Positions 47,156-58,930 of a DNA stretch of 64,000 nt are shown one piece after another. Numbering within the stretch: position 1 is the stretch's first letter; each line of letters starts with the position of its first letter. This DNA is from Platynereis dumerilii. Its lineage: Eukaryota > Annelida > Polychaeta > Phyllodocida > Nereididae. Under the pieces are notes generated by a model. The model was not told the DNA's origin. It saw nothing but the letters and a program-made list of their open reading frames with translations, and ran no database searches. A program made the position numbers and the translations under genes. The stretch is taken from NCBI GenBank assembly GCA_026936325.1, contig JAPTHN010000015.1, positions 7,216,767-7,280,766 on the forward strand, in the 5' to 3' direction.

Positions 47156-47374
47156 GCTGGCTTGCCATGTAGTGGAAGTTTCTAAAAGTGGTTCAATGTT
47201 ACCATCCTCAGATGAATGCTGGATTTCGTAGTTATCCATGTCTATCTATGTCTGAATGTGTCAAGACAGCTGGCTCAACATGTAGTGGAAGTTTAAAAAA
47301 ATGGTTTAACTTTACCATCCTTAGATGAATGCTGGGTGGTTTCATAGTTATCCATGTCTATCTATGTCCATTTG
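47156..47374. repeat. ~114-bp tandem duplication
   Basis: AGCTGGCTTGCCATGTAGTG at 47156 and AGCTGGCTCAACATGTAGTG at about 47270 each begin a stretch that continues through TTACCATCCT(C/T)AGATGAATG to ATCCATGTCTATCTATGTC. Confidence 0.85.
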
Positions 47375-48221
47375 GAGCAATGTAGATGTGTCTCTCTATG
47401 AATCTACATAAATAATGTCCCATTAATTGTGGATGACTAATGATTAAAGATAGGTTTGCTAGGCTGGTTGAGGTTGTATCAGTTATTTTTAGAGGATTGA
47501 TACCACACATTTTAGATGAAGAGTCAAGAAGAGTCAAGAAATTTTTACAGCAGTTTGTCGAAGAAATTATAGGACTGTATATGGAGATATTTTGATGGAT
47601 GGTAATTTCACCCACTAACCACTAACCATCCAGCTCAATGAAATATAAGAGGGTCACCAAGTGTTACCATAATCCATGGTCATACTCCATAGCCATTACA
47701 GTCAGTCTTTCACAGTCTTATCCATGTATGTTTCTTCAGGACTTATGGGCCCTTGACAATCTGTCATGTTCACTGTATAAGAATAATGAAATGTGGCCTC
47801 TAACGTCTTGAAACACTGTCACCAAACTGTCTTTTATATCCTCCAGGAAGGTCACAAAAGTCCAGGCTATATGTCTTAGCAATGTCATAATATGAAACTT
47901 AGTATAGTCTCCTTTCTTATGATGCCCATGGTCACTGGATCATTTTGCTATAAGGACAAGTTTGGTCTTTTTGCAAGATTGAGATTGTTTCATGTTTTAC
48001 ACAATGTGCTCTTTTTGATATTTAGGCCTAAGTCGTTTAAATGGTGTCTTGAGATTAGGTCACTGTATGCATAACAATATGTTGTTACGAAAACAGATTC
48101 TTCTTTGGTAAAAATTTAGGTGGCATTTAAAAGTTGCTTAACCTTCTATGTCCAGAAAGTCATTTTTAGTTCTTTGGAATATGTTTTCTACACCATTACA
48201 AAAGGCTAACAGCTTCATGCG

Positions 48222-48427
48222 CTGTAAAATTTGAAATTTTGAGTCAGCTTTACTGATTGAGTGAGATGGTTGCACAATTTGTTTTAGTTGACGTAGCTTG
48301 TTGTTTTTTTTAGCGATAATAATCTTTTCATTATCGTAACTTAAAGCAACAAGCTGTGTTACCTTTAAGGAATTATGCAACCATCCCACTCAATCATTTA
48401 AGCTGACTCAAAATTCAAATTTTACAG
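48222..48427. mobile_element. 206-bp palindromic (hairpin) MITE
   Basis: The two halves are imperfect inverted copies through nearly the full length. The arms begin CTGTAAAATTTGAAATTTTG and continue through GAGTCAGCTT, GATTGAGTG(A/G)GATGGTTGCA and AACAAGCT to a central GATAATAATCTTTTCATTATC. No target duplication could be assigned, so mobility is inferred from structure alone. Confidence 0.82.
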
Positions 48428-50025
48428 TATGTGCCTATCATATGTCATATGATTGGTCCGCCCACATGCAATTAGCACTTCGATTCTGCAGGATAACTTT
48501 GGATCATTCCGTTCCACAAATAGTTTAGATTGCTTTGCGATATAAGATATTATGGGAGTTCAGATAGTTTCTCACCCACATTCAAATTAGTGAACAATCA
48601 GGTTCACAGAATATGATGTCTATTTTTAAGTGAGGAAAGTCAGCGTTGAATACTATCAAAGAAGTTATATTCCGAAAAGACATGAAAGTCTGGTCCAACA
48701 GGCAGTGCAACATTTTTGAGTGGTCGATGCAGTTTCAGAAGCGATGGCAGCACTTAATTTGGATTTTGAGATAAATTTATTGGATTACATAGACAACTAT
48801 AAATTAATCGGTAGGCCTAAACAGTGTATAAATTACCTCTTTCATATTCTCTAACACCATCTATTCTGTGGATATTTTTGCTAAGTTAGGACTTTTCTTT
48901 TTGGTTGTCATGCCCTCTCAGCACAATGTTTACTTGTTGTAGGCTCTATAGTGTATTCTATTATAGGTTCTAATTGGGTATATTCTCATATGTAGTCTAG
49001 TGGGGTTTGAAAAATATTTTGTTACTCTGACCCTGTGGTCTGGCATACTGAATATTTCATTTTTGCTACCCAAATTTTGAAATTTACTTTAGGCACACAT
49101 TCTCCTATACAACAACACCACTTGTTGTCTGTATAGGTAAACTCGAGGGCAGAGTTGTTATTCAACCAAATCCAATATAGACTGAGTAAGAACCCTGTCA
49201 CTGTGTGTGCTGAGGGAAGTCACCCTCTTCAAGCACCCCCCTGAAGCTACCCTCCCCCCTGCTGGGCCTTGATCAACTGTCAGTTTTTCTCTTGATAAAT
49301 GCAATTGGCCCTATCCAAGTTCTGCCCCTCAACCCAGCCCCTGTATTCAATAAACATTCGACTTACCCTCAGGCTACTGTGTGCCCTCTGCCCCACACAA
49401 TCAGTAGATTTAATTCTCTGAATAACTTGACTCCCTTCACCTCTGCCATGTTTATAATGGGCTTAATAATAGAGTGCATTTTGTTAGTTTACTCCACAAG
49501 ACCTTTCATTGTGAAACATGTGCTCTGAAATCACTGCTTTGCAAAAGTCGATTTTAACATTTTCACCCCTCTAATAAAATAGTGAATAGCAATTCACCAG
49601 GCTATTTATTGGTGGTTTAAAAACTCCCATTCAACCCATCTGCACTACTGTGGCTGTGGGTGCTGAAGTAATGCCAAAGTTACAAAGCATTCTAGCCTGA
49701 AATCTAGGTGGCATTGTGATTCTGTCAATTGAATATCATCCTTCTGTCCTGATGACAGAGTGACAGGGCTATGCTGCTTCTTGAACCCAAGGGAAATCTT
49801 ACTAAATATGTGTAAATTGTACAATGTTGCTGAAATATGACTGGGGTTGCACACTGCCTTCAAATGGCTGTCAATACCTCAGTGTGCAAGTACCTGCATT
49901 TCCTGTCAATGTAACTGCCAATATTATGTGCAATACCAATGTCTGTGACATTCCCTCTGACAGTGTGTCAGATTTTAATGGTCACTTCTTTTGGCATTTC
50001 CTCTAAGTTCTTGTGGCAGGGACAT

Positions 50026-50075
50026 GGGTAGTGCAGTCCTCTAAGACCAAAACTTTCTGGTCCACACAGCTCGAG
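50026..50075 (-). mobile_element. SINE 3'-end fragment
   Basis: ATGGGTAGTGCAGTCCTCTAAG followed by GACCAAAACTTTCTGGTC corresponds to the 3' domain of the SINE at 6144-6487 (ATGGTAAGTGCAGCCCTCTAAG then GCCCAGTTCTGGGC). The hairpin is kept although its bases differ. Confidence 0.6.
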
Positions 50076-51240
50076 GTGATAATTATTATTTCTCTTAACT
50101 TTTTTCTGTCGATTTCCATGGTAATGTTGTGTCAGTTCCTTGGGTTGTAACTCTGTCATTGACTTTGTCCATTCTTCAGTCAACCTGACAATCAAAGTAA
50201 TTTCCCCTCTCAATGCCAATTCCCCTGAATTCTCTGCCAATGTCTGTGTGTGGGGACCTTAATCAATGGATGTAGATTTTAAAAATGCATCTGTGCCAAG
50301 TACTGCCAATCCCTGTGTCAATTCCCTGGTACTGACTATAAGTGCTTCAGTCAATTACCTTTTCCCATTTACCTTTGTTATTACTTTCTTATTACTTTCT
50401 TGTTGGGTTTACCAATCTCTTATTAATATTGACAATGTCAAGATGTTGTGCCTCTTCACATATATGGTTGTGGTGATTTCAATACCCCATTCTGACCCTG
50501 TCCTGCCAAGGTGCCATGCACTGTCCTTACTGTCCTGCCAAGGTCTTGCCACTGTCCTGCCACTGCTCTGTTGTTGTGACACTCTTGTCCACCCCTATCT
50601 CCTGCTCAAATTTCAAGACCAAGTCTCATGACCAACCTTCAAGACCAAGTTTCAAGACCAAGTTTCAAGGACCTGACATTACCTGTCTTATAGCACGGGC
50701 CCTGTTACTCGTATTTCAATGGTCAAATATAAACTACAGGTCATCTTATTGAAATTGCTCACCTCTGCTGGTCTGTGTGCATTACTTGGTGCATGAATGC
50801 CCCTGTATATTTCATAAACGTTGATAGTAAACCTGCACGAGATCAAATGTGAATAATAGTTGTCATGTTCAATATTGTGTATTTTGACATGGTATAGACT
50901 GGAAATACATTTCTTTGGGTTGATGTTTTCTTATGGAAAGTTCCTGATTGACTGGTGTTTTTCGTAATTTTTACATCATAAAAGAAAAATGACAGGGGCT
51001 CAATGGTTATAGATTTGATATATACGATTAAAGGTAGGAATACTCAAGATATGACAATTTATGAGGAAGTGCAGATTTATTATAGCACGATGGCGTTCTT
51101 CTGAAGGAGGATGTGTTGATGTTGTAATGGATTTATTATAGGGACCAGTTTCATAAGCATTTGTTACTTGTTTTGCTAAAACTAAAAAAAAAAAGTTATA
51201 AAAAAGATTCAATATTGATTTTAATTTTTTGTCATTTCAG

Positions 51241-51875
51241 GAATTCCACCAGGAGGAAGCATGCCAGTGACAGGTCGTCCCCCTGTGCCCCACCCTCCCC
51301 CGCCCCCTCGACAGCATCCACACCAGGGCCCTTGGATGCCGAAGAGTCGAGCCAACTTACCCGTCTATGCCAAACCACCAACCGCAGGCAATAAGCTACA
51401 AACTTTTATCGGCTCAAACTCCAACACGAGCGCTGATTCTGGGTTTCGCGACAACAGCGACCGCGAGGTTTCTGATGTGGACTCTGAAACCAATAACCCC
51501 GACAACAAAGCGCCTCAAATGGTCTTCTACCAAAGACCTCGAAACAATAACGTAGAGTCGAAAATAGGCAAACACAACTTACACAAGCATATCCCTCCGC
51601 CTCCTCGAGCGATAGCTCACCACAAGACTGCTCCCATGTGTCACAATGGTTACCATAGAAACAATTGTGGTTGCCCCTCACAACGAACTACTCCCCACTA
51701 CGGCAACGCGGAGGGCAATCAGTATTTTTACGGTGCTCCTAAAGAGTCCATCGTTATGACGGATTTAGGACCTCGCCACCATCATCCGAGCAAGGATAAG
51801 AACAGTTTTATGATCAACCTCCGAGAAGGACATTCGAGCGACAACCCAGCGCTCTCCTCTGATGTAGTCGTATGA
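51241..51875 (+). CDS. Terminal coding exon D of receptor cytoplasmic-tail gene (211 codons + stop)
   Basis: A strong acceptor (TTAATTTTTTGTCATTTCAG) precedes 51241. The first two bases complete the Gly codon left by exon B, after which the frame IPPGGSMPVTGRPP... runs open to TGA at 51873-51875. Counting from exon A, it covers residues 88-298. Features: a proline run VPHPPPPPR (103-111) and later HIPPPPRA, candidate SH3/EVH1/WW ligands; a conserved-looking acidic serine patch SADSGFRDNSDREVSDVDSE; a His/Cys stretch near HKTAPMCHNGYHRNNCGC; and a C terminus SSDVVV, a class II-type PDZ ligand. There is no membrane segment or enzyme domain. The role is inferred to be intracellular docking for an adhesion or guidance receptor. 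The protocadherin-like affiliation is a guess from DSG-acidic motifs. Confidence 0.9.
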
Positions 51876-52140
51876 CAAAAGCATCCCCAATGACTCGTCA
51901 TATTGACGAGTCATATCTTCATCTCTCATCTTCACCTTTCGACGTCATCGCATATTGTAGATACTCATCGTAACTCGCCATACTCCATTTCTGAACCTTG
52001 CTCATTTCTCGAGATTCGCATCATCAACTTCACGTCGGATATAAATTTTCGATTTACCTTCGACTACACATTTTAAAATCTCACACGCAGTCTGGTTTAC
52101 GTATGGTCATTTCGGAATAAATTATTTTATACCCTCCAGT
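51876..52140 (+). other. 3' UTR with AATAAA
   Basis: Sequence after the stop has no open frame. AATAAA at 52116-52121 is the first polyadenylation signal and is followed by TTATTTTAT and a GT-rich stretch (CCAGTTGCTTCAG). The exact end is unknown, and later AATAA-like words could be used instead. Confidence 0.5.
51890..51914 (+). other. Perfect hairpin 15 bases after the stop codon
   Basis: ATGACTCGTCA (51890-51900), the loop TAT, then TGACGAGTCAT (51904-51914): an 11-bp perfect stem with a 3-base loop. As DNA it is two overlapping AP-1/CRE-like TGACTCG and TGACGAG half-sites; as RNA it would be a stable 3' UTR stem-loop. Confidence 0.85.
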
Positions 52141-52866
52141 TGCTTCAGTACTTCTACAAGCTGCAATATATTAACAAACAATTTGATAATTATTCAGCAT
52201 TCTTTTTTGAATAAGTTAACGTTCATTCATTTTCAAATAAGTTCATCCCTTCACCATTGTTGATGTTAAATTAATTGGCAAAAGACTTCTCCTTTGCATG
52301 GTATGTTAATTAAAATATGTGTATTTTGTAATTATCATAATTATGTTATAAAATGTGTTTGTCAAGTTAAACTGGTCTTCCTGATGAATGTTATAATGGT
52401 AATAATTATGTGGAATATAAGTTATTTTCTCACTAATACATGTGTCTACTGGTTGACATTCATTGGCTGTGGTGTAAAAGAATTTAAAATTAAAAGATAA
52501 TGCCTGAGATTTCGAACAATCACAGACCCTTTTTTTTAATATGTAGCGTTTCGAAAACTTTCTTGCAATAATCACAAAGGTAATCTGATTTAGCAAATAC
52601 CTTTATTTTCCTGATAAATTTTGTGTATGAACTCCTTTCAGAGGTGAATATTAAAGAACAGCACTACAGTTAGGCTACAGGTTGACCAATCACAAGCCTC
52701 ATAAAACATTATGTCAGAGAATTTCAGCTGAGAAATCATTGCCTCATTCTATATAACTATTTCAAAGATAGAAGTATTTTTTAATCATTGTTAAAATTGA
52801 GCAATAGATCAGGGAGGTCAAATTTAGGCATTGATATTCCTTCAAAATATATTTATGAAGGCTTTT
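52141..52866. other. Non-coding, nothing recognised
   Basis: AT-rich sequence downstream of the gene without notable repeats. Confidence 0.5.
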
Positions 52867-52916
52867 TACCCTCGGCAATGTATACATTGCCGACGGGTAT
52901 TGTAGTTACTTTGGGA

Positions 52917-52992
52917 AAATTTGTCCGTCCGGCGGGCGGGCGGGCGGGCGGGCGGGCGGGCGGGCGGACGGGCGGGCGGGCGTCCGGATAAC
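52917..52992. repeat. (GGGC)n / (GTCC)n microsatellite
   Basis: GTCCGTCC passes into about 50 bases of GCGGGCGGGCGGGC and back to CGTCCGG. It is extremely GC-rich in an AT-rich setting and G-quadruplex-capable on the plus strand. Confidence 0.95.
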
Positions 52993-53003
52993 GGGCGTCC
53001 CAC

Positions 53004-53320
53004 TTGTGTATTGGGAGTAATGCCAAAACTATGAAATGTATACTTTTTATTTTTGGGACATTATTATATCTTTTATCCTAGTTGTACCTATTAGAGGTTT
53101 AATCCACATGAGATTAATACTTTTCTCACAATTATTGAAAAATGTGAAAAAATATTTTTTTGTGTATTGGGTGTCAAGCCAAAACTATGGCATGCATATT
53201 CATCATTTTTGGGTAAATATTGTATCTTTTATCCCAGTTGAGCCTTTCATAGGTCTAATCCCCATGACATTAATACTTTTCTCACAATCATTGAAAAATG
53301 TGAAAAATTGTTTATTTTTT
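53004..53320. repeat. 157-bp tandem duplication
   Basis: GTGTATTGGG at 53006 and 53163 begins two copies sharing CAAAACTATG, CTTTTATCC(T/C)AGTTG, ACATTAATACTTTTCTCACA and TTGAAAAATGTGAAAAA. The second copy is followed by unrelated sequence. A 151-codon frame crosses both copies but is not a gene. Confidence 0.88.
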
Positions 53321-54996
53321 GTTTCTGTGACAGAGCTAAAAAACTGCAGTACTTTTGACACTGAAATTGGCATATTGTATGTATTAAATACCCAAGATGT
53401 GTTTTTTGTGGGTCTAAATGCTCTGAGAAAGTTGAACGGACGACAATTTACCAAAAATATGAAAAAATACTATTATTTTAAACACTATTGACTAATATTC
53501 ACAGCCATTGCATGAGTTGTTGCAATTTTTTCCATTGAAATGTATGATTGAAAAAAGGCAAAAAATCATTAAAATGTCTATTTACTCTCCATTTCCTTCT
53601 GATGTCATACCAGTCGTTGACATTTTTTTTGTCAAAATAAACCTGACATGTTTCACATCATCATCATGCTGATTTTGAACAATATGAAAACTTTTATTGG
53701 CAGCATAGGTCAATATTAACAAAATTAGATAAATATTAAGGATTTTCAGATAATCATATATCAGTAAATATTGGCCCTGGTCAATCAAATTTGCCACAAT
53801 TATGTCTAAATTTGACTTTTTCTACCTCTCCTCATGAAATATTATATGACACTAAATCTTTTTAAAACTGCCAATTATTATAACTTTATGGTTAATATCT
53901 AAACTCAGTGATGTAAATTTTTAGAAGATGAATAAATGTCAGCCCCTTTTATTTAGTTGTTTGCATGAAAATTAAATGTGATTGAATCAGACAGATTGGC
54001 TTTTGTTGAATGGAGCACTGGAGAAGTCTTGATTATGTAATGTTATGTCACAGGGTAATTGTCTTCCCTGCTAATCCTTTGACAAGAAATCTTAAACTCT
54101 CAATTGTAAAGTTCTTAATGGTTTAAATCTAACATCAGTTATGTACATTTTAACATATAAAGTACTGTCAGCTTACTTTTATCTTGGTCTTTAATGAAAA
54201 ACATATAAGACAGACTGGCAATAAGACCGCTATGTATATATAGAGGGTTATCAAAGAAAATTACTTGGCATGCAAATCCAATTTCTGCAAATTTCAGTGT
54301 GTAATTTTACATTTCAAGACATTATTGGATAAATCTGTCTTTTAATTCATTTTAAAACTCACTCCAATTGTATTTTTAGCATTTTAAAGAAATATTGTTT
54401 AGGGGGTAAAAGTGTCATCATTGGAAGGGGTCCAGTTTTTTTGTGAATGTGCCTGGAGACAGTATGTCTGTGCTTCATTGTACCCCTCCCCTCCAGCCAT
54501 TCATGTTATGTAACATTGTGTCACTAATCCTGTCCAGTGACCAAAGCTGGGAACAAAGGAGCACAAAAGCAGTGCACTGCACCCTCAACTTTTTAACAAA
54601 TTTTCTTTTTTCTTAGAAATATGTCCAAACTGCATTGACACCAACTTAGTAGTCTTATATTGAACAAATAAAGAAATTTCCAATTTTAATAAAATATTTA
54701 GGCCAACTAGAAGCTGAGATATGACTTTTTGTAGCCCATACAGGCTGTACACAGAGTTGGGACATCTTTCTCTTGTTTTGTTTTTCTTTACAGCTATTGT
54801 TATTCTCCAAAGTTTGACCAGCATTTAACCTTTGTATTAACTAGCAACTTGCTTAGTCTTAAAAGATATATATATACTGGCATAAACCTTGTTTTAGTGT
54901 TACTATTTACAATGGTTTTGGTTGGAGACATCTTATCTATAATTTATGTTTTTAGACCCATATTCCATATTTGTAATTTATGGTAAGAATAGCTAA

Positions 54997-55008
54997 GACT
55001 AGATAGAC

Positions 55009-55049
<41 letters not shown>

Positions 55050-55050
55050 G

Positions 55051-55107
<57 letters not shown>

Positions 55108-55192
55108 GTGGATTGATAGATAGATAGATAGATAGAAAGATAGAAAGATAGAAAGATAGAAGGATAGAGATAGATAGATAGATAGATAGATC

Positions 55193-55225
<33 letters not shown>

Positions 55226-55325
55226 GTAGATAGGTAGATAGATAGATAGATAGACACATGTAGATAGATAGATATATATATAGATAGATAGATAGATTGA
55301 TAGATGCATACATAGATGGATAGAT
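54997..55325. repeat. (GATA)n microsatellite, ~330 bp
   Basis: A long run of TAGA/GATA units with GAAAGATA variants. Long S/Y/L/I-rich frames on the minus strand are artefacts of it. Confidence 0.97.
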
Positions 55326-55586
55326 TATTAGAGTAATTTTAATCCTGTACAATTTCTAAAGCTTTACAATGATTCAAGATTCCTATACATGGATATATCA
55401 CAAAATCCAATCATCAACTGGAATTATTCTATTTTCTCAATTTAATCTCTTTTGACAAAAAGCACAAAATCAGCCATAGGCCTACTTGCCTGAATCACAT
55501 GATCCAGATTTCATTTTGACTAGAAGATATATCATTTCAAGTTTAATCTCTTGGTAACCATTGACTTTCAGTGATGTTTCATTGGA

Positions 55587-55605
55587 CCCCCCCCCCCCCC
55601 CCCCC
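55587..55605. repeat. Poly-C tract (19 bases)
   Basis: An uninterrupted run of C. Length may be inexact in an assembly. Confidence 0.9.
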
Positions 55606-56102
55606 TCATCACAGTGGCACACTTCTGAGGTGTGTGAAGTATGCCACCCTCCATTCTTTTGTCAGGTTACATAATGGCATTGCATAAGGTGATTAAAAGA
55701 TTGGGGTACAGCAGACAATAGCCAATTGATATGGGTGTTTAGCAGCTGAGGAGGGGGACTAAGGAAGCCCCTTTAACCCCTTTAAGGGGAATGTCTGCAA
55801 GGATAATGTAATTTAACTGAAATTGTTACAACATCCAACAATTTACATGGCTACATTCTAAAATGGATCCAGTATCAAGATGATGTAGAACTGAAGTCAA
55901 TGACACTGTTTGATTAGATATAAGATTTACAGACAGAAATTTATTGAACTGATAGATATCTAATTTTTGTTCAAACAATAGCTACCCTTATTGCAATTCA
56001 GTTTTATGCAGTTTAAATGAAACAGTAATTTTATCTTTTCTGCAGGAATTATGACACATCTTAATAGAAAAACTGATAGTTGGATTGATCAAACTACCAA
56101 AA

Positions 56103-56141
<39 letters not shown>

Positions 56142-56162
56142 CATCTATCTATCTATCTATCT
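56103..56162. repeat. (CTAT)n microsatellite
   Basis: About 15 units of CTAT with one CCAT variant. Confidence 0.95.
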
Positions 56163-56929
56163 AAACAGTCCCCTACATGTCCTGATCGTTTTCTGACTGT
56201 CTTTATCTCAGTTGTTGTCCATTTCTAGCTGTCTTTTTAATGGTCATTACCTGTCTATTGTGCACTGCATTGCTTTATTTTCCTGTCTGTCACCATTGTA
56301 TATTACATTCAGACAAAAATAAGTTTGATAAAAAACCAACTTTCTAAAATGGTAGTGGAAGAGGGGACGAATTACTGTGGGTAATCCATGCCGGATAATA
56401 TTGTTCTTAATATTGTCACCGAAACCAGTCATCTTCTTGACTTCATTTTTTTTTAATTTTATTTCTCAAATTGCTCGTTCACAAAAAGGCACAGATTTTG
56501 CCACAGGCCACCAATAGGCATAGTGGAATACTTGCCTGAATTTCATTATCCAGATTATACCAAATTATACCACTTCAACAGTACAATGTAACGTCTTGCT
56601 AATTGCTAACCATTGATTTTCAGTTCATTTGATCTTGTGCCACACTTTTTGACTCCTTGCCCAAATTTTAACTGTTTCCCCTCTTTTTCTGGGGGGGACC
56701 CATCCTGCAAGCTGATTGCATGTGGATTTTGAATTCCCGCCAATACAAAATGGCAGACAGGAAACATTTATATTATTTTGCTCACAGCTCTTGGCCATTC
56801 AATGAAAGTTTTTCAACGGGAATTTCATGTTCATGAGGATATTAGAGTACCCAGTGGGGTCCTGCCTCAATGTATCCCACTGTCTGGAGAATAGCCGCTG
56901 AGTAGCCGAGGGTATGCTGCCGCGCAGCC

Positions 56930-58374
56930 TATGTTTTTGTTTATAACAAAAGTGAAGCTTCTTCCTATTTAAAAACCCATGGTATGGTTATTATTATGTT
57001 GTTGAACATTGTTAAATATGTTGCTATACTTGATATGACTGCGTGTTTGTAAATTTGTAAGACTGTTATGAATGTACAAAAAGAAATCGCATTTTGTACA
57101 TACGACTGAACGAAGCATTGCTCTTGAATAAACAAAATATCATTTCTCTATATGAGTCTCTTGGTCTTACTTTGTCATATATGTATTTTATTGGATTATT
57201 TTTTCTCTCAAATATTTTTTGAGTGCATTTGGACAAAGAAGTAGTTCTATTGTCTTTGTAAATATCTACTTTTGAAAAGATTTATGGACATGGTAATGGG
57301 GAATTTCCATTTTGTGGACACCAAAGAGTAAAAAGACATGTTCAGTGGTTTTACAATCCCATAAAAATTTATATTCGGATTCTGGTACGTCGAATGTACC
57401 CGTCGTACGTCAGAAAAACCATACATAACTTCCAACGTACAAACGTAAACAGATGCGAAACATAAAATATGTATGCATGAATATGAAACGGTAAAATTCT
57501 GCAGCGACAAGTTTCAGAAGTAGTTTGAATAATTTATATATGGGTGTGTACAACTTGCTAACAAGTTCCATGTAAATCTGATGTAGGCGGTAAGCGAGTG
57601 GGAGCGGTTGAATTCACAGAAACTGCATTCAGAATGAATGAGTACAGTGAGTAGGAAGATGAGACGATGAATAATATTATTGTAGAGGAGGACATTTTTG
57701 TCATTAGACTACTTTCATGGCAACTAGACTTATAAATTTTAGTATTGTTAGTGAAGTTAAACTTTTAAACATGAAAAAGTAATACATACATTTCTAACGG
57801 TTGGAATGACGATAAAATATATATTTTTGGGAGTTACATTTAATTCTTCTCAATAAAGCAAATCTGTGCGGCGGACACATTTGTGTTGTGAATTCTGCAA
57901 AATGTCAAATTTTAATATCGGTACGTGTACCCGTTCGAATATCATTCAACATCATACATAATTATTTCGTCTCTTTCGAAGGAAGCAAACTGTGTAAAAA
58001 ATAGCAATTTCCTTACTCCTCTGCTCAATGCTCATTCACTGTCTCGGGGTACATAGCACTACAAAGTCTACATGCATTGAAAGGAAACCTATTGGGGGCT
58101 CAAGCCATTCAATGTGACTTGTGGATGACTGACAGGTTCAAGTTGTGTGCTGTAGTAGCTCAAGATGTGTGTAGGGAGGACTAGGATAAAAAAGTCTCAA
58201 GGACTGCCTAGCTTCCCTACCCCTTCCAGGGCACCACCCCTTCAGAATGGTCACCTGGAGCTGCTCAAGTGTCAGGCAACTGAGCTATAGGTGACATAGA
58301 AATGCTCCCATCTCAGATTGCCGAATTTCCTGAGTTGTTGTTGCTCCAGCTCGAGTTTAAAGTAAAGATACTAT
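56930..58374. other. Non-coding, nothing recognised
   Basis: AT-rich sequence with several AATAAA words but no gene or repeat I can name. Confidence 0.5.
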
Positions 58375-58930
58375 AGTTTCAATAAGATACAACAACAAGT
58401 TTCATCATACCTAATTTTCAAATCAATAATCAATAAATTCTTATCAAAAACATTTCTCTTTGATTAGACATGCATCTCAAGCTAGCCAAACAGTGAGAGT
58501 GCCAAAAATGCCGTCCTCCATTGCAGCACCCTTTTTGGAGTGACCGCTGCAGTCTCAGTCACCGTGATATATGATTAAGCTAATTAAGTTTGGTTTAGAA
58601 TGTAGATTCATATACTCTTGTACATAGAGTTATTGATTTGATACGCTAAGTTAAGAAGCTAAGTTTCGTTTTGAATGTGGATTCACATAATCTTGTATAA
58701 TCTTGTGAGCGCCCAGAACTGGGCTTAGAGGGCTGCACTTACCATATTTATCTATCTATAGACCTAGGTTTCTGATGCTACTGCAGAAAAAAAAACAAAA
58801 CAAATGGTATTGGAGAAACGGTCAGAGAGCAAAGAATCACTCCAAAAGAAGCACAACCTGAACTTGACACATTCCCACAAGGAACTAAAGTTACACGTCT
58901 TATTAAAGGTATAAGGTCTTTGGTAAAGTA
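58375..58930 (+). repeat. Dispersed repeat, copy 2, interrupted by a SINE fragment
   Basis: Colinear partner of 41463-41900. The alignment runs from AACAAGTTTCATC through CAAATCAATAAATTCTTA, CCGCTGCAGTCTCAG and AAGCTAAGTTTCGTTTTGAA. It stops at about 58700 and resumes at 58761 with GACCTAGGTTTCTGATGCTA, exactly where the SINE fragment 58704-58760 intervenes. Confidence 0.65.
58704..58760 (+). mobile_element. 5'-truncated SINE inserted in the dispersed repeat
   Basis: GCGCCCAGAACTGGGCTTAGAGGGCTGCACTTACC plus a TATC tail is the 3' end of the first SINE family. The empty-site sequence is supplied by copy 1 of the host repeat (41740-41800), so the insertion boundaries are visible by comparison. 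Confidence 0.85.

Larger units (their letters stand above)
41462..51240 (+). other. Intron 2 of the tail gene (9.8 kb)
   Basis: Runs from the GTTAGT donor to the TTTTTTGTCATTTCAG acceptor. Besides the repeats and elements listed separately, 41900-42820, 46205-47150, 47380-48170 and 48430-51190 show nothing I can name other than a SINE tail at 50026-50075. Confidence 0.75.
52867..56928 (+). mobile_element. Candidate Helentron-like non-autonomous element (HINE)
   Basis: The left end has TACCCTCGGC (52867-52876), part of the near-palindrome CCCTCGGCAATGTATACATT...GCCGACGGG, followed within 60 bases by GTCCGTCC and a (GGGC)n tract. The right end has the exact inverted 10-mer GCCGAGGGTA (56905-56914), then the hairpin GCTGC-CGC-GCAGC (56916-56928). 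Inverted subterminal repeats, a GTCY-type microsatellite near the 5' end and a terminal 3' hairpin are the described layout of Helentron-associated elements. The 4-kb length is large for a HINE, and the interior carries GATA, CTAT and poly-C tracts, so either insertions enlarged it or two copies are being paired by chance. No replication initiator or helicase frame was seen. Confidence 0.5.

Noticed and set aside
53036-53491. 151-codon frame over the 157-bp duplication
   Set aside because: Low-complexity hydrophobic translation of a tandem duplication, with no motif.
54944-55352. Long LSIYLSIY frames on the minus strand (also at 592-1115)
   Set aside because: Translations of GATA/GAGATA microsatellites.
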